Shown here: positions 34,945 through 45,164 of the stretch, in pieces
Numbering within the stretch: position 1 is the first letter of the stretch
Layout: every line of letters starts with the position of its first letter
NCBI RefSeq assembly: GCF_003852235.1
Contig: NZ_CP027732.1
Span: 1,550,001-1,614,000 of the forward strand
Origin: Pseudomonas sp. R4-35-07
Lineage (GTDB): Bacteria; Pseudomonadota; Gammaproteobacteria; Pseudomonadales; Pseudomonadaceae
Direction: 5' to 3'
Length of the DNA stretch: 64,000 nucleotides
The notes under the pieces: generated by a model
The model's database searches: none
Told to the model about the DNA's origin: nothing
Seen by the model: only the letters and a program-made list of their open reading frames with translations
Translations under genes and position numbers: made by a program

Positions 34945-35559
34945 TCAGTAGCCCACGGTGAAGCGTTTGCGCGAGTGCTTGGGGGTTTCCACTTCATCGA
35001 GCATGGCAATGGCGTAGTCGGCGAAACTGATCGAGCTTGTTCCGTCACTGCTGACCAGCAGATCATCCTGGCCCAGGCGGAATTTACCGGTGCGCTCGGT
35101 TCCATCGAACAGGGCCGACGGCGACAGGAAGGTCCAATCCAATTCCTTTTCCTGACGCAGCGCTTCCAGGAACTCAGCCCCCGCACTGGCTTCAGTTTTG
35201 TATTCTGCCGGGAAGCCCGGGCTGTCGATCACCCGGCTGCCGTCCGGCAGCAGCAGCGATCCGGCGCCACCCACCACCAACAGGCGTTTGACCCCGGCCT
35301 TTTTGACCGGGCCGATCACGGCGCTGGCAGGCAAGGTGGCAAAGTGCGCCGCACTGATCACCACATCGCTGCCGCTTACGGCCTGTTGCAGGGCATCGGC
35401 GTCCAGGGCATCGACGCGTTTGGCCGTGATGCCAGGGCGTACGGCCAGTTTGTCGGTATTGCGCGCGACGGCAGTGACGGTATGGCCACGGCGCAGCGCT
35501 TCTTCCAGCAGTTGGCTACCGGCACGGCCGGTGGCACCAATGATTGCGATCTTGCTCAT
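34945..35559 (-). CDS. NAD(P)-binding NmrA/YwnB-like short-chain oxidoreductase
   Basis: A 204-residue Rossmann protein: nucleotide motif IAIIGATGRAGSQLLEEALR at the N-terminus, then VTAVARNTDKL for cofactor selectivity. The single-domain, atypical SDR form resembles YwnB/NmrA-like and flavin reductase-type proteins. It follows the MBL gene on the same strand by 34 bp with GGAG before its ATG, so the two form an operon, probably controlled by the LysR gene at 36566. Confidence 0.85.
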   Translation of the reverse strand: MSKIAIIGATGRAGSQLLEEALRRGHTVTAVARNTDKLAVRPGITAKRVDALDADALQQAVSGSDVVISAAHFATLPASAVIGPVKKAGVKRLLVVGGAGSLLLPDGSRVIDSPGFPAEYKTEASAGAEFLEALRQEKELDWTFLSPSALFDGTERTGKFRLGQDDLLVSSDGTSSISFADYAIAMLDEVETPKHSRKRFTVGY

Positions 35560-35593
35560 GACGTTCTCCAGTCAGGTCAGGGTTTAAAACCAA

Positions 35594-36460
35594 TTACCAC
35601 TTCATTTCGCCCTTGGCGACTTTGGCGCTCAACTGCAGCGAGCCTTCGTCGGCGAGGGTCGGGTAGCGCTTTTTCATCGCCGCGATCAGGGCGGCAGAAT
35701 CCTTGGCCTTGGCGGTTTCGATGTCGAAGGCCTTGATGTAGTCGGCGGTGAAGGTGACTGAGGCAGGCGATGGAGTACCCAGGTAGTGGCCCGGAATCAC
35801 GGTGGTCGGCTTCAAGTCTTCAATACGTTGCAGAGTGGCCAGCCAATCCTTGTGGGACTGCGGGGTCTGGGTGTCAGCCATCCACAGGTGAATGTTTTGC
35901 GCGACCACCACGCCGCCGACCACGGCCTTGATCGACGGAATCCACACAAAACTGCGATCCGGCTGCGGGCCGTCCAGGCCGATGACTTCCAGTGACTGGC
36001 CTTCCAATGTCAGGCTGTGGCCTTCGAGCACCTGTGGCACGAGGGTCTTGGCCGGTTTGTTGGCGCCCATTTTCGGGCCCCAAAACGCCAGTTTGGCGGC
36101 GACGGTGGCGTTGATATGGTCGACCACCGGTTGGGGCGCCAGCACTTTCGCCTCGGGGAATGCGGCGGTGAGCGTGTCGAGGCCGAAGTAGTAGTCCGGG
36201 TCGCCGTGGCTGATGTAGATGGTGGTCAGGTGTTTGCCGCTGGCGCGGATGTTCTGCACCAGTTGCTCGGCCTGGCCCTTGCCGAATTGTGCGTCCACTA
36301 GGATCGCGTCCTTGGCACCGCTGACCAGCACCGAGCTGACCGGGAAAATCGCGGCTTCGCCGGGGTTGTATACCTCGAGTTTCAACTCTGCCGCCAGTGC
36401 GTGGGCGCTGAAGGCCAGGGCGGCGGTCGCCAGGGTCAAGCGTTTGAAGGTCGAGAACAT
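35594..36460 (-). CDS. Secreted MBL-fold protein with altered metal-binding motif
   Basis: A 288-residue metallo-beta-lactamase-fold protein with signal peptide LTLATAALAFSAHALA. The canonical HxHxDH motif is replaced by HGDPDYYFGLD (first His and the Asp two positions on are kept, the second and third His are lost). Later parts, such as VLEGHSLTLEGQ and PTTVIPGHYLGTPS, keep one further His. It may bind one metal or none. ATG 36460 has AGGAGC 8 bp upstream; the longer reading frame to 37207 overlaps the divergent LysR gene and is rejected. Confidence 0.85.
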   Translation of the reverse strand: MFSTFKRLTLATAALAFSAHALAAELKLEVYNPGEAAIFPVSSVLVSGAKDAILVDAQFGKGQAEQLVQNIRASGKHLTTIYISHGDPDYYFGLDTLTAAFPEAKVLAPQPVVDHINATVAAKLAFWGPKMGANKPAKTLVPQVLEGHSLTLEGQSLEVIGLDGPQPDRSFVWIPSIKAVVGGVVVAQNIHLWMADTQTPQSHKDWLATLQRIEDLKPTTVIPGHYLGTPSPASVTFTADYIKAFDIETAKAKDSAALIAAMKKRYPTLADEGSLQLSAKVAKGEMKW

Positions 36461-36565
36461 CGGGCAGCTCCTGCCATCGGTAAGGGATGCGCAGAGCTTA
36501 GTTGCATAAAACATCACAAAAAATGCGATGCTGAGACATAGTTTGTTTCTGAAATCGGGCAAATC

Positions 36566-37471
36566 ATGGATCGTCTTCAAGCAATGCGCGTGTTTGTCAG
36601 CGTGGTGGACCTGGGCAGTCAATCTGCCGCCGCCGATCATCTGGACCTGTCGCGCCCAGTGGTCTCGCGCTATCTGGCCGAGCTGGAAGATTGGGTCGGC
36701 GCGCGCCTGCTGCACCGCACCACGCGCAAGCTCAGTCTCACGGCTGCCGGCAGTGAAACCCTGCCGCGTTGTCGGCAATTGCTGGAACTGTGCGCTGATA
36801 TGCAGGCCGCCGTCAGCGAGCCCGATGAGACCCCGCGGGGCCTGCTGCGCTTGAGTGTCAGCACCTCGTTCGGCCAGGCGCAGTTGGGCGCGGCCATTGC
36901 CGAGTACGTCAAACGCTACCCGTTGGTGACGGTCGACCTGCAGATGCTGGATCGCACGGTGAACCTGGTGGATGAGCGCATCGACCTGGCGATCCGCACC
37001 AGCAACGACCTGGACCCGAACCTGATCGCCCGGCGCCTGACCGTATGCCGCTCGGTTGTGTGCGCCACGCCGGCTTATCTGCAGGTGCATCCGGCGCCGC
37101 AGAAAGTCGAAGACCTGGCCCGGCACAACTGCCTGACCCACTCCTACTTCGGCAAGAACCTGTGGCATTTCGAGGAAAACGGCGAGCATGTGTCGGTGCC
37201 CGTACACGGCAATATCACCGCCAACGAGGCCAGTACGTTATTGCGTGTCACGCTGGCTGGGGCTGGGGTGGCGATGCTTCCCAGCTATCAGGCCGGCGAC
37301 CTGATCCGCAGTGGTGAACTGGTGCGCTTGCTGCCGGAGGCTGAGCCACGGCAGATGAATATCTATGCGGTGTACGCCTCGCGCAAGCACATGCCCTCGG
37401 CGTTGCGCAGCCTGCTGGATTTTCTGGTGTTGCGGTTTCCCGAGGCGCCTGCTTGGGATGTCGGTCTCTGA
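36566..37471 (+). CDS. LysR-type transcriptional regulator
   Basis: A 301-residue LysR protein: MRVFVSVVDLGSQSAAADHL, SRPVVSRYLAELEDWVGARL and LHRTTRKLSLTAAG form the winged helix of the DsdC/CrgA-like group. It is divergent from the MBL/NAD(P)-binding operon with a 105-bp gap, the classic arrangement for a LysR regulator and its target. Confidence 0.92.
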   Translation: MDRLQAMRVFVSVVDLGSQSAAADHLDLSRPVVSRYLAELEDWVGARLLHRTTRKLSLTAAGSETLPRCRQLLELCADMQAAVSEPDETPRGLLRLSVSTSFGQAQLGAAIAEYVKRYPLVTVDLQMLDRTVNLVDERIDLAIRTSNDLDPNLIARRLTVCRSVVCATPAYLQVHPAPQKVEDLARHNCLTHSYFGKNLWHFEENGEHVSVPVHGNITANEASTLLRVTLAGAGVAMLPSYQAGDLIRSGELVRLLPEAEPRQMNIYAVYASRKHMPSALRSLLDFLVLRFPEAPAWDVGL

Positions 37472-37569
37472 GGCGACATAAACGGGCTGAATGGCCTGCA
37501 ATCATGGCAACTTGCCCGGACTGACCTATGCTTTAAACAGCACCGTATAGATCTGTTCAGAGGTGTGTC

Positions 37570-37746
37570 ATGAGTATTAAAACCAGAAAGTACCTGATGA
37601 TTTTCAGCCTGTGCGCATTGGCTACCGCGCTGTACGGGACGGCCGCGTATCGCGTGGAACAGACGCGCATGCAGCCCACCTTTGCGATCAGTTGCCATCA
37701 GGATATGTGTGTGCCCCGCAGCGGCAGTTTCAGTGCCTTGCGTTGA
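37570..37746 (+). CDS. Small single-pass membrane or secreted protein
   Basis: A 58-residue product: basic N-terminus MSIKTRKYL, hydrophobic segment IFSLCALATALYGTAAY, then a periplasmic tail with two Cys (ISCHQDMCVPRSG) five residues apart. The ATG at 37570 has AGAGGTG upstream. It could be an uncleaved membrane-anchored peptide with a disulfide. No family recognised; convergent with pobR. Confidence 0.5.
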   Translation: MSIKTRKYLMIFSLCALATALYGTAAYRVEQTRMQPTFAISCHQDMCVPRSGSFSALR

Positions 37747-37774
37747 TGCCGGACACGCTGCACGCCGCCGATGT

Positions 37775-38653
37775 TTAATGCTGCGGGCTATCGGCCTTCA
37801 GCTGCTCGCGAAACGCTTTGGGTGAGAATCCGACCCTGCGGCGGAACAAGCGTGAGAAGTTGGTCGGGTCGGAAAACCCCAGCACTTCCGACATTTCATT
37901 GATCGTCATGCTGGTGTAAGTGAGCAGGCGCTTGGCCTCCAGCAACTGGCGGTCATGCATGATCTGCAAGGCTGGCTGCCCGCCCAACTCCCGACACGTC
38001 CCATTCAAGTGTGAGACCGAGATGCCCAACTTGTGGGCCAGGTCTTCAATCTTGGGGTGTTCGCGGTAATGCTGTTCGACCAACTGGGTGAAGCGTCGGA
38101 AATATTCACGGCTGCGTGGCACCCTGGGGTGGCGGCGCTGGATCGCCTGGCGGCTGACCCACACCAGCAGCACGCTGACCAGGGCGTGCATCATCATGTC
38201 GCGTGCCGGTTGATCGTCGGCGTACTCGTCCTGCAAGCGGGTGAACAGGTTGTTGAGGTAATCACTGTCCTTGCCCGCCGGGTAGTTGCCCAAGGCGTGC
38301 AGGCCATCGACCGTGCTGCCCAGTTGCGCCTGCAAGTGGCTGACCAGGGGCGCCGACAGGGTCACCACGTAACCTTCGACATCTTCGGAAAAACGAAAAC
38401 CGTGCACACACAGCGGCGGCAGTACCTGCAGGCTCGCTTCGTTGAGGGTGGTGCGCTGGCCTTCGATTTCCAGGTGTGCCTGGCCTTTGTGCACGTACAG
38501 CAGTTGGCAGAGATCCGCGTGCCGGTGGGGTTGGATTTCCCACTGGTATTCCCGACTGCGCCGGGAAATGGTTTCGCAGTGCAACAAATCGGGGGTCGGC
38601 CACTGTTGGCTTTCCCCGTAAAGCTTGAAGACCGGAATCGCGGTGTTGGTCAT
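37775..38653 (-). CDS. pobR: AraC-family activator of pobA (PobR)
   Basis: A 292-residue AraC/XylS regulator. The N-terminal cupin ligand-binding part contains EYQWEIQPHRHADLCQLLYV; the C-terminal double helix-turn-helix has KIEDLAHKLGISVSHLNGTC and INEMSEVLGFSDPTNFSRLF. It is divergent from pobA with 178 bp between, and in Pseudomonas PobR is the AraC-type 4-hydroxybenzoate-responsive activator of pobA. ATG 38653 (MTNTAIPVFK) is chosen; the open frame to 38917 would overlap pobA. Confidence 0.92.
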   Translation of the reverse strand: MTNTAIPVFKLYGESQQWPTPDLLHCETISRRSREYQWEIQPHRHADLCQLLYVHKGQAHLEIEGQRTTLNEASLQVLPPLCVHGFRFSEDVEGYVVTLSAPLVSHLQAQLGSTVDGLHALGNYPAGKDSDYLNNLFTRLQDEYADDQPARDMMMHALVSVLLVWVSRQAIQRRHPRVPRSREYFRRFTQLVEQHYREHPKIEDLAHKLGISVSHLNGTCRELGGQPALQIMHDRQLLEAKRLLTYTSMTINEMSEVLGFSDPTNFSRLFRRRVGFSPKAFREQLKADSPQH

Positions 38654-38810
38654 GGTTTCAATCCGATACTCAGGAAGTGGTCGGTAATCGCCCCGATTGG
38701 CAAAAAGCGCAGGCTTTGAAACAGTTTTCACCTTCTTGTGCTGCTCGCTCAAGTGAAAAATGTCAGCCACACGTCCACTGACAACTCTTTCACTCGTTCG
38801 GTTCGGGTGA

Positions 38811-40025
<1,215 letters not shown>

Positions 40026-40091
40026 CCTGCTATCGTATTCGGCATTCCCGCAAGCTGCCGTTGCCTGCGGGCCCTGCTCGAAGGTTCTGCC

Positions 40092-41606
40092 GTGACTGCT
40101 CTCAATCCGCCCACTCCAACCGTTCCCGCCGTGCGCAGCATCCTCGCCGCGCTGATGCTGGCGATCTTTCTTGGCGCGCTGGACCAGACCATCGTCGCCG
40201 TGTCGATGCCGGCCATTTCTGCGCAATTTCATGACGTCAACCTGCTGGCCTGGGTGATCTCCGGCTACATGGTGGCGATGACGGTGGCGGTGCCGATCTA
40301 CGGCAAACTCGGCGACCTGTATGGGCGGCGGCCGATGATGTTGATCGGCATGGGCCTGTTCACCGTCGCCTCGCTGTTCTGTGGCATGGCGCAAAGCATG
40401 GAGCAACTGGTGCTGGCGCGGGTTCTCCAGGGCATCGGTGCCGGCGGGATGGTCTCGGTGAGCCAGGCGATCATCGGCGACATCATCCCGCCCCGCGAGC
40501 GTGGGCGTTACCAGGGCTACTTCAGCAGCATGTATGCAGTAGCCAGCGTCGCCGGGCCGGTGTTGGGCGGTTATATGACCCAATACCTGTCCTGGCGCTG
40601 GGTGTTCCTGATCAACCTGCCGTTGGGCGCAGTTGCCTGGTACGTGGCCCATCGCACCCTCGTGGGGTTGCCGGTGCCGCAACGCAAGCCGATCATCGAT
40701 TACCTCGGCACCGTGCTGATGATCATCGGCTTGACCGCTTTGTTGCTCGGTATCACGCAAATCGGCCAGGGCCATGCTTGGCGTGACGATCAAGTGCTCG
40801 GGCTGCTGGCCTGTGCGCTGTTGGCGTTGAGCGTGTTTGTATGGCATGAACGCCGCGCGCCGGAGCCGTTGTTGCCCATGCACCTGTTCGTCAACCGCAG
40901 CGCGGTGTTGTGCTGGTGCACGATTTTCATCACCAGCTTCCAGGCGATTTCCCTGACCGTGCTGATGCCGCTGCGTTACCAGACCGTGACCGGCGCCGGT
41001 GCCGACAGCGCGGCCCTGCATCTGCTGCCCCTGGCGATGGGGTTGCCGATGGGCGCCTATTTCGCCGGGCGCATGACGTCGGTGACGGGCCGCTATAAAC
41101 CGATGATCCTCAGTGGCGCGGTGTTGAGTCCCTTGGCGATTTTCGGCATGGCCTACAGTGCGCCTGAGGCAGTCGGGCTGACGTCATTGTTCATGCTGCT
41201 GTGCGGGATTGCTGCGGGGATGCAGTTTCCGACTTCGTTGGTGGGGACGCAGAATTCGGTGGAGCAGCGTGATATTGGCGTGGCGACCAGTACGACTAAC
41301 CTGTTCCGCTCCCTGGGTGGGGCGGTGGGGGTGGCGTGTATGTCGGCGTTGCTGTTGGCGTTGTTGCAGGATGGGAGTTTTGTTCATTTGGCCAGTGGTG
41401 CGTTGGTGGGCGAGGGGGGCTCTGGCAATGTGCTGCTTGATGGGCTTAACGCTGCGCCTGGGGCGGCGCGGGATGCGTTGCGGGGGGAGTTGGCGGTGAC
41501 GTTTCGGCATTTGTTGATGGTGAGTGCGGGGGTGTCGTTGTTGGGGTTGGCGGCGGCGGTGGTGATGCCGGATCGGGTGTTGCGGGGGCTTGGGGATAAG
41601 CGCTGA
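40092..41606 (+). CDS. MFS transporter, DHA2 (EmrB/QacA) 14-helix drug efflux family
   Basis: A 504-residue transporter with 14 helices. Motif D1 ALDQTIVAVSMPAISAQF in helix 1 and GKLGDLYGRRPMMLIGM (motif A) identify the DHA2 family; VLGGYMTQYLSWRWVFLINL is motif C plus the conserved RW. It starts at GTG 40092. It follows pobA by 66 bp; whether it moves aromatic acids or drugs is unknown. The 3' end lies 13 bp before the inverted-repeat element. Confidence 0.9.
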   Translation: MTALNPPTPTVPAVRSILAALMLAIFLGALDQTIVAVSMPAISAQFHDVNLLAWVISGYMVAMTVAVPIYGKLGDLYGRRPMMLIGMGLFTVASLFCGMAQSMEQLVLARVLQGIGAGGMVSVSQAIIGDIIPPRERGRYQGYFSSMYAVASVAGPVLGGYMTQYLSWRWVFLINLPLGAVAWYVAHRTLVGLPVPQRKPIIDYLGTVLMIIGLTALLLGITQIGQGHAWRDDQVLGLLACALLALSVFVWHERRAPEPLLPMHLFVNRSAVLCWCTIFITSFQAISLTVLMPLRYQTVTGAGADSAALHLLPLAMGLPMGAYFAGRMTSVTGRYKPMILSGAVLSPLAIFGMAYSAPEAVGLTSLFMLLCGIAAGMQFPTSLVGTQNSVEQRDIGVATSTTNLFRSLGGAVGVACMSALLLALLQDGSFVHLASGALVGEGGSGNVLLDGLNAAPGAARDALRGELAVTFRHLLMVSAGVSLLGLAAAVVMPDRVLRGLGDKR

Positions 41607-41740
41607 GGGGTTGGGGGCGTGGCGGCCTCTGGGCCGACCAGGTCGTTGGGGGTGACTGAGTACATATCCGTTATTTAGGTAACGGCGGCTTATGGTTCCG
41701 CTCTTACATGAACTGCCCCCCAAAAGTTGGACGGGAGACG

Positions 41741-42565
41741 CTATTGATTTAGTGCCTGGGTCCGAAACTGTACCGGACTCAAGCCATTCAGTCTGAGGCT
41801 TATGCGGTCTTGGTTGTAGTAGGCGATGTAATCCTCTATGCCTGATGCCAGCTGCTCCACACTCTCAAATGATTCCAGATAGAAAAACTCGCTCTTGAGC
41901 GTGCCGAAAAAGCTTTCCATGGCGGCATTGTCCAAGCAATTACCCTTGCGAGACATGCTCTGCTCGATGCCCTTTTCGGCCAGCATGTGTCGGTAGGTAG
42001 GCTGTCTGTACTGCCAACCCTGGTCAGAGTGCAGTATTGGTTTTTCATCTCGACTCAGTCGCCCGAAGGCTTTTTCCAGCATCATCGAAACCATACTGAA
42101 TTCGGGACGTCGGTTGATCTGGTAAGCCAGGATCTCGCCGTTGTACAAATCCATGAGAGGCGAGAGAAACAGCTTTTGCCCGTTCACCTTGAACTCCGTC
42201 ACGTCGGTTGTCCATTTCTGGTTAGGGGCTTCTGCCTTGAATTCTCGCTTTAGCAGATCGGGCGCAACAAGCCCTTCAGCACCTCGGTAAGAACGATATT
42301 TCTTCACTTTGACCAGCGACTTGAGGCCCATCATCTGCATCAGCCGGTGCACCTTCTTGTGATTGATCAACTCACCACTGTTTCCAAGGGTCACGGTAAT
42401 GCGGCGGTAGCCGTAACGCCCCTTATGCCCGTGATAGACGCTGCGGATGCGATCTTTAAGGTCGGCATGCTTGTCGGTTAGCAGTGTTTTGCTTTGGTAA
42501 TAGAAGGTGCTGCGTGCAAGTCCCGCAGCACGTAGCAACAGAGCAAGTGGATGCTCATGCCTCAA
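41741..42565 (-). CDS. IS3-family transposase OrfB (DDE integrase)
   Basis: A 274-residue DDE integrase: the first Asp in KWTTDVTEFKV, the second in PLMDLYNG-type and LHSDQGWQYRQ region, and the Glu in NCLDNAAMESFFGTLKSE. The N-terminal HTH_21 part reads SVYHGHKGRYGYRRI. The independent start would be TTG 42565, overlapping the orfA stop by 4 bp; more likely the active protein is an OrfAB fusion by -1 frameshift at 42583-42589. No internal stop or deletion is seen. Confidence 0.93.
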   Translation of the reverse strand: MRHEHPLALLLRAAGLARSTFYYQSKTLLTDKHADLKDRIRSVYHGHKGRYGYRRITVTLGNSGELINHKKVHRLMQMMGLKSLVKVKKYRSYRGAEGLVAPDLLKREFKAEAPNQKWTTDVTEFKVNGQKLFLSPLMDLYNGEILAYQINRRPEFSMVSMMLEKAFGRLSRDEKPILHSDQGWQYRQPTYRHMLAEKGIEQSMSRKGNCLDNAAMESFFGTLKSEFFYLESFESVEQLASGIEDYIAYYNQDRISLRLNGLSPVQFRTQALNQ

Positions 42566-43104
42566 TCCTTGGACGACCTGCGTTTTTTTAGCTGCGCAGT
42601 ACGGGGATCCGCTTGGATTAAGGCATCGAGCTTTTTTAGATAGGCATTCTCCGCGCGCAGATAGGCCAGTTCTGCGAGCATTTGTTTAGGGGTCAGTTCT
42701 GCGTCCGCAGGAAGAGCAGGACTTGCTTTGGGTTGCCTGGAAGGTTTGCGGGGCATGCTGGGCTCTTTAAGACGATGCGGTTGTAGTGCTCTTACACCGC
42801 CTTCATCGTACAGCTTTCGCCACTGCCTGATACTACTTGGACCACGGATATCAAACCGTATACAGGCCTGTTGGTCCGACAGTCCGTCTTGTTCGATGCA
42901 CTGCAAAACCTTCAATTTAAACTGGGCATCGTAATGGCTGTACTTGGCAATCAAGCCAGAGGCGCCGTGCTTTTCAAAACCCTTGACCCAGCGCCGCAGC
43001 AGCGATGGACTCAAGCCATGCTTGAGGGCCACCTCATGAACGCTACTGGCAGACAGGCACTCTTCAATCAGTGATTGCTTGAGTGCTAGGTTGTATTTCG
43101 TCAT
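42562..43104 (-). CDS. IS3-family OrfA (helix-turn-helix protein)
   Basis: A 180-residue DNA-binding protein with two helix-turn-helix units (SSVHEVALKHGLSPSLLRRW and GLSDQQACIRFDIRGPSSIR), followed by a leucine-rich coiled segment (PKQMLAELAYLRAENAYLKK) that mediates dimerisation in this family. It recognises the IS ends. Its 3' end carries a run of seven As before the overlapping orfB. Confidence 0.93.
   Translation of the reverse strand: MTKYNLALKQSLIEECLSASSVHEVALKHGLSPSLLRRWVKGFEKHGASGLIAKYSHYDAQFKLKVLQCIEQDGLSDQQACIRFDIRGPSSIRQWRKLYDEGGVRALQPHRLKEPSMPRKPSRQPKASPALPADAELTPKQMLAELAYLRAENAYLKKLDALIQADPRTAQLKKRRSSKD
42583..42589 (-). promoter_or_regulatory. Programmed -1 frameshift site A7 of the IS3 element
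   Basis: On the minus strand the orfA frame reads CTA AAA AAA CGC. A one-base slip backwards on A7 continues without a stop into the orfB frame (ACG CAG GTC ... TTG AGG CAT), giving the OrfAB transposase typical of IS3 elements. Confidence 0.65.
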
Positions 43105-43740
43105 GGAACACCCTCCCGTGGGGTCAGATGTCCAACATTCGGGGGGCAGTTCAACAGCGGGTCACTTTTGGAAGGACCCAAAAGTAACCAAAAGGTCCTC
43201 GCCCCACCACTCGGCACCTCGCTTGGGCTCGGTGTGCCCTCACTCCGGCTTGAATCCGTGGGCCGCCGCCATGCGCCATCCATGGCGCAGGGCGGCTAAC
43301 CCGGCGTCCTGCCGGGTTACCCACGGATTCAAGCCTGCGTTCGGCCAGCGTGGTTAACGGGGCGACTGAGATCAAGATCCAAAGCAAGAGCAAGAGCCAG
43401 ATCAAAAGATTGCTGACTTCGTCAGCGTCTGAGGAAGTAGAAGCGACACCGCGCACGCTTCAATGATTAGGTCGGCTCGAAGGCCGCCTCGCTTTTGCTT
43501 TTGATTTTGATTTTGATCTTAAGCGCCCCGTTAAACCACGCTGGCCGGAATTCGATAGGGATTTGGGGGGTAAACCGGCAGGACGCCGGTTTAGCCGCCC
43601 CGCGCCATGGATGGCGCGTGGCGGCGGCCCCCCAAATCACTGTCGGATTACGGGCACACCGAGCGTGAGCGAGGTGCCGAGTGGTGGGGCAAGAGCCCTT
43701 TGGTTACTTTGGGGCTTTTCCAAAGTGACCCGCCGTAAGG

Positions 43741-45164
43741 GCCAGCCCTTTCAAGGTCTTTGATAAAATCCCGCAAAACTCCGATCAGGGTGACGAAAGC
43801 GATGTGGGCAGAGGTTCTAGCGCGGTTTGAGAAAAAAGCACCGGCCAGTGTCATGACCAGAGTGATATTGGAGCAGGCTGTTCCTGCTGAATGGGTCGAC
43901 CAGGTGTTCGAAGAGCACCGTCAGCGGCAGTACCCACGAGAGCTTTTGTTTTCAACCATCGTTGAACTGATGTCCCTTGTTTCATTGGGTTTGCGACCTT
44001 CGCTGCATGCCGCCGCGCGACAGATGGAAGATCTTCCTGTCAGCTTGGCGGCGCTGTATGACAAGGTCAGTCGTACAGAGCCTGCGCTACTGCGCGCCTT
44101 GGTCACCGGTAGCGCAGAGCGTTTGGCACCGACGATAAAAGAACTGGGGCACACAGCCATTTTGCCTGGTTGGCAACTACGGGTCGTTGACGGTAACCAC
44201 CTGCCTTCCAGCGAAAAGCGTCTGGGCGCTTTGCGCCGTGAACGAGGCGCCGCCCGGCCTGGTTTTTCCGTTGTGGTTTACGACCCCGATCTGGACCAGG
44301 TCGTTGATCTTCAGCCTTGTGAAGATGCCTATGCCAGCGAACGCGTCAGCGTGCTGCCGTTGCTGGAAAAGGCCAACGCGGGGCAACTGTGGATGGCTGA
44401 TCGACTCTACTGCACGCTCCCAGTCATGGAGGCCTGCGAAGATACCGGGGCCTCGTTCATCATTCGCGAACAGAGCAAACATCCACGCCTGCTTAAGGAA
44501 AGCGACTGGCAGCTGCCTGTTGCGGTCGCGGCAGGCAGCGTGCGTGAGCAAATCATCGAAGTAAAAGGTGGACGCCAGTGGCGGCGAGTCGAACTGAGCC
44601 TGCAAAACCCCACCGAATCCGGCGACACCACGCTGCTGTTCTGGAGCAACTTGCCCGACTCTATCAGTGCTGAGCAAATCGCCGATTTGTACCGCCGTCG
44701 TTGGAGCATCGAAGGGATGTTCCAGCGCCTGGAAGCGGTGTTGGACAGTGAAATCGAAACCTTGGGCAACCCTAAGGCAGCCCTGTTGGGATTTGCATCG
44801 GCCGTGCTGGCTTACAACGTTCTGGCCGTGCTCAAACGCAGCGTCGAACAAGCTCATCGCCAAACTCTGCACGACGATTGGGAAGCATCGATTTTTCACC
44901 TGACGGTGCAGGTACGCAGCGGTTACGAGGGAATGCAAATAGCCTTGCCAGAATATTTATCCATCCCTATCCCCGCAGCGGGGCTGGCTCAATATCTGCT
45001 TGCACTTGCTCGAAATATCCAGCCCAAAGCGGTCGTCAAGAGCAAGCGGGGGCCGAAGGTGCCTAAACCCAAGGAATGGCTGGAAGGCAAAGCCGCGAAT
45101 GCCCATGTGTCGACGGATCGGGTGCTCAAGGCCGCTAAAATCAAAAGACCTTGAAAGGGCTGGC
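43741..45164 (+). mobile_element. IS4-family insertion sequence
   Basis: A 1424-bp element with terminal inverted repeats GCCAGCCCTTTCAAGGTCTT at both ends (43741 onward; reverse complement up to 45164). It is flanked by a perfect 7-bp duplication CGTAAGG (43734-43740 and 45165-45171). One transposase gene fills it. The duplication being intact suggests a fairly recent insertion. Confidence 0.93.
43802..45154 (+). CDS. IS4-family transposase
   Basis: A roughly 450-residue DDE transposase. The catalytic Asp residues are in VVDGNHLPSSEKRLGAL and LWMADRLYCTLPVM, and the Glu is in the YREK-type signature LYRRRWSIEGMFQRLE. The start is uncertain: the frame is open from TTG 43760, which lies in the inverted repeat; GTG 43790 and ATG 43802 (MWAEVLARFEKKAP) are more plausible. 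The stop lies inside the right inverted repeat. No disruption is seen, so it is probably active. Confidence 0.92.
   Translation: MWAEVLARFEKKAPASVMTRVILEQAVPAEWVDQVFEEHRQRQYPRELLFSTIVELMSLVSLGLRPSLHAAARQMEDLPVSLAALYDKVSRTEPALLRALVTGSAERLAPTIKELGHTAILPGWQLRVVDGNHLPSSEKRLGALRRERGAARPGFSVVVYDPDLDQVVDLQPCEDAYASERVSVLPLLEKANAGQLWMADRLYCTLPVMEACEDTGASFIIREQSKHPRLLKESDWQLPVAVAAGSVREQIIEVKGGRQWRRVELSLQNPTESGDTTLLFWSNLPDSISAEQIADLYRRRWSIEGMFQRLEAVLDSEIETLGNPKAALLGFASAVLAYNVLAVLKRSVEQAHRQTLHDDWEASIFHLTVQVRSGYEGMQIALPEYLSIPIPAAGLAQYLLALARNIQPKAVVKSKRGPKVPKPKEWLEGKAANAHVSTDRVLKAAKIKRP

Larger units (their letters stand above)
41709..43153 (-). mobile_element. IS3-family insertion sequence (IS150-like)
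   Basis: A 1445-bp element with terminal inverted repeats TGAACTGCCCCCC..GTTGGAC (24 bp with a few mismatches; 41709-41732 and 43130-43153) and TG...CA ends. It is flanked by the 3-bp duplication ACA (41706-41708 and 43154-43156), as expected of IS3. It contains overlapping orfA and orfB with a probable frameshift site. It appears complete. Confidence 0.93.

Noticed and set aside
33622..35736. 704-codon plus-strand open frame across the CynX-like, REPIN and NAD(P)-binding region
   Set aside because: Runs through a REPIN and two genes with clear motifs on the other strand; its composition is His/Gln/Arg-rich as usual for shadow frames.
43101..43763. Short open frames in the centre of the inverted-repeat element (for example 43151-43456 minus and 43563-43763 plus)
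   Set aside because: They translate the repeat arms themselves in several frames, have no ribosome-binding sites and look low-complexity; such repeats are often wrongly annotated as hypothetical proteins.
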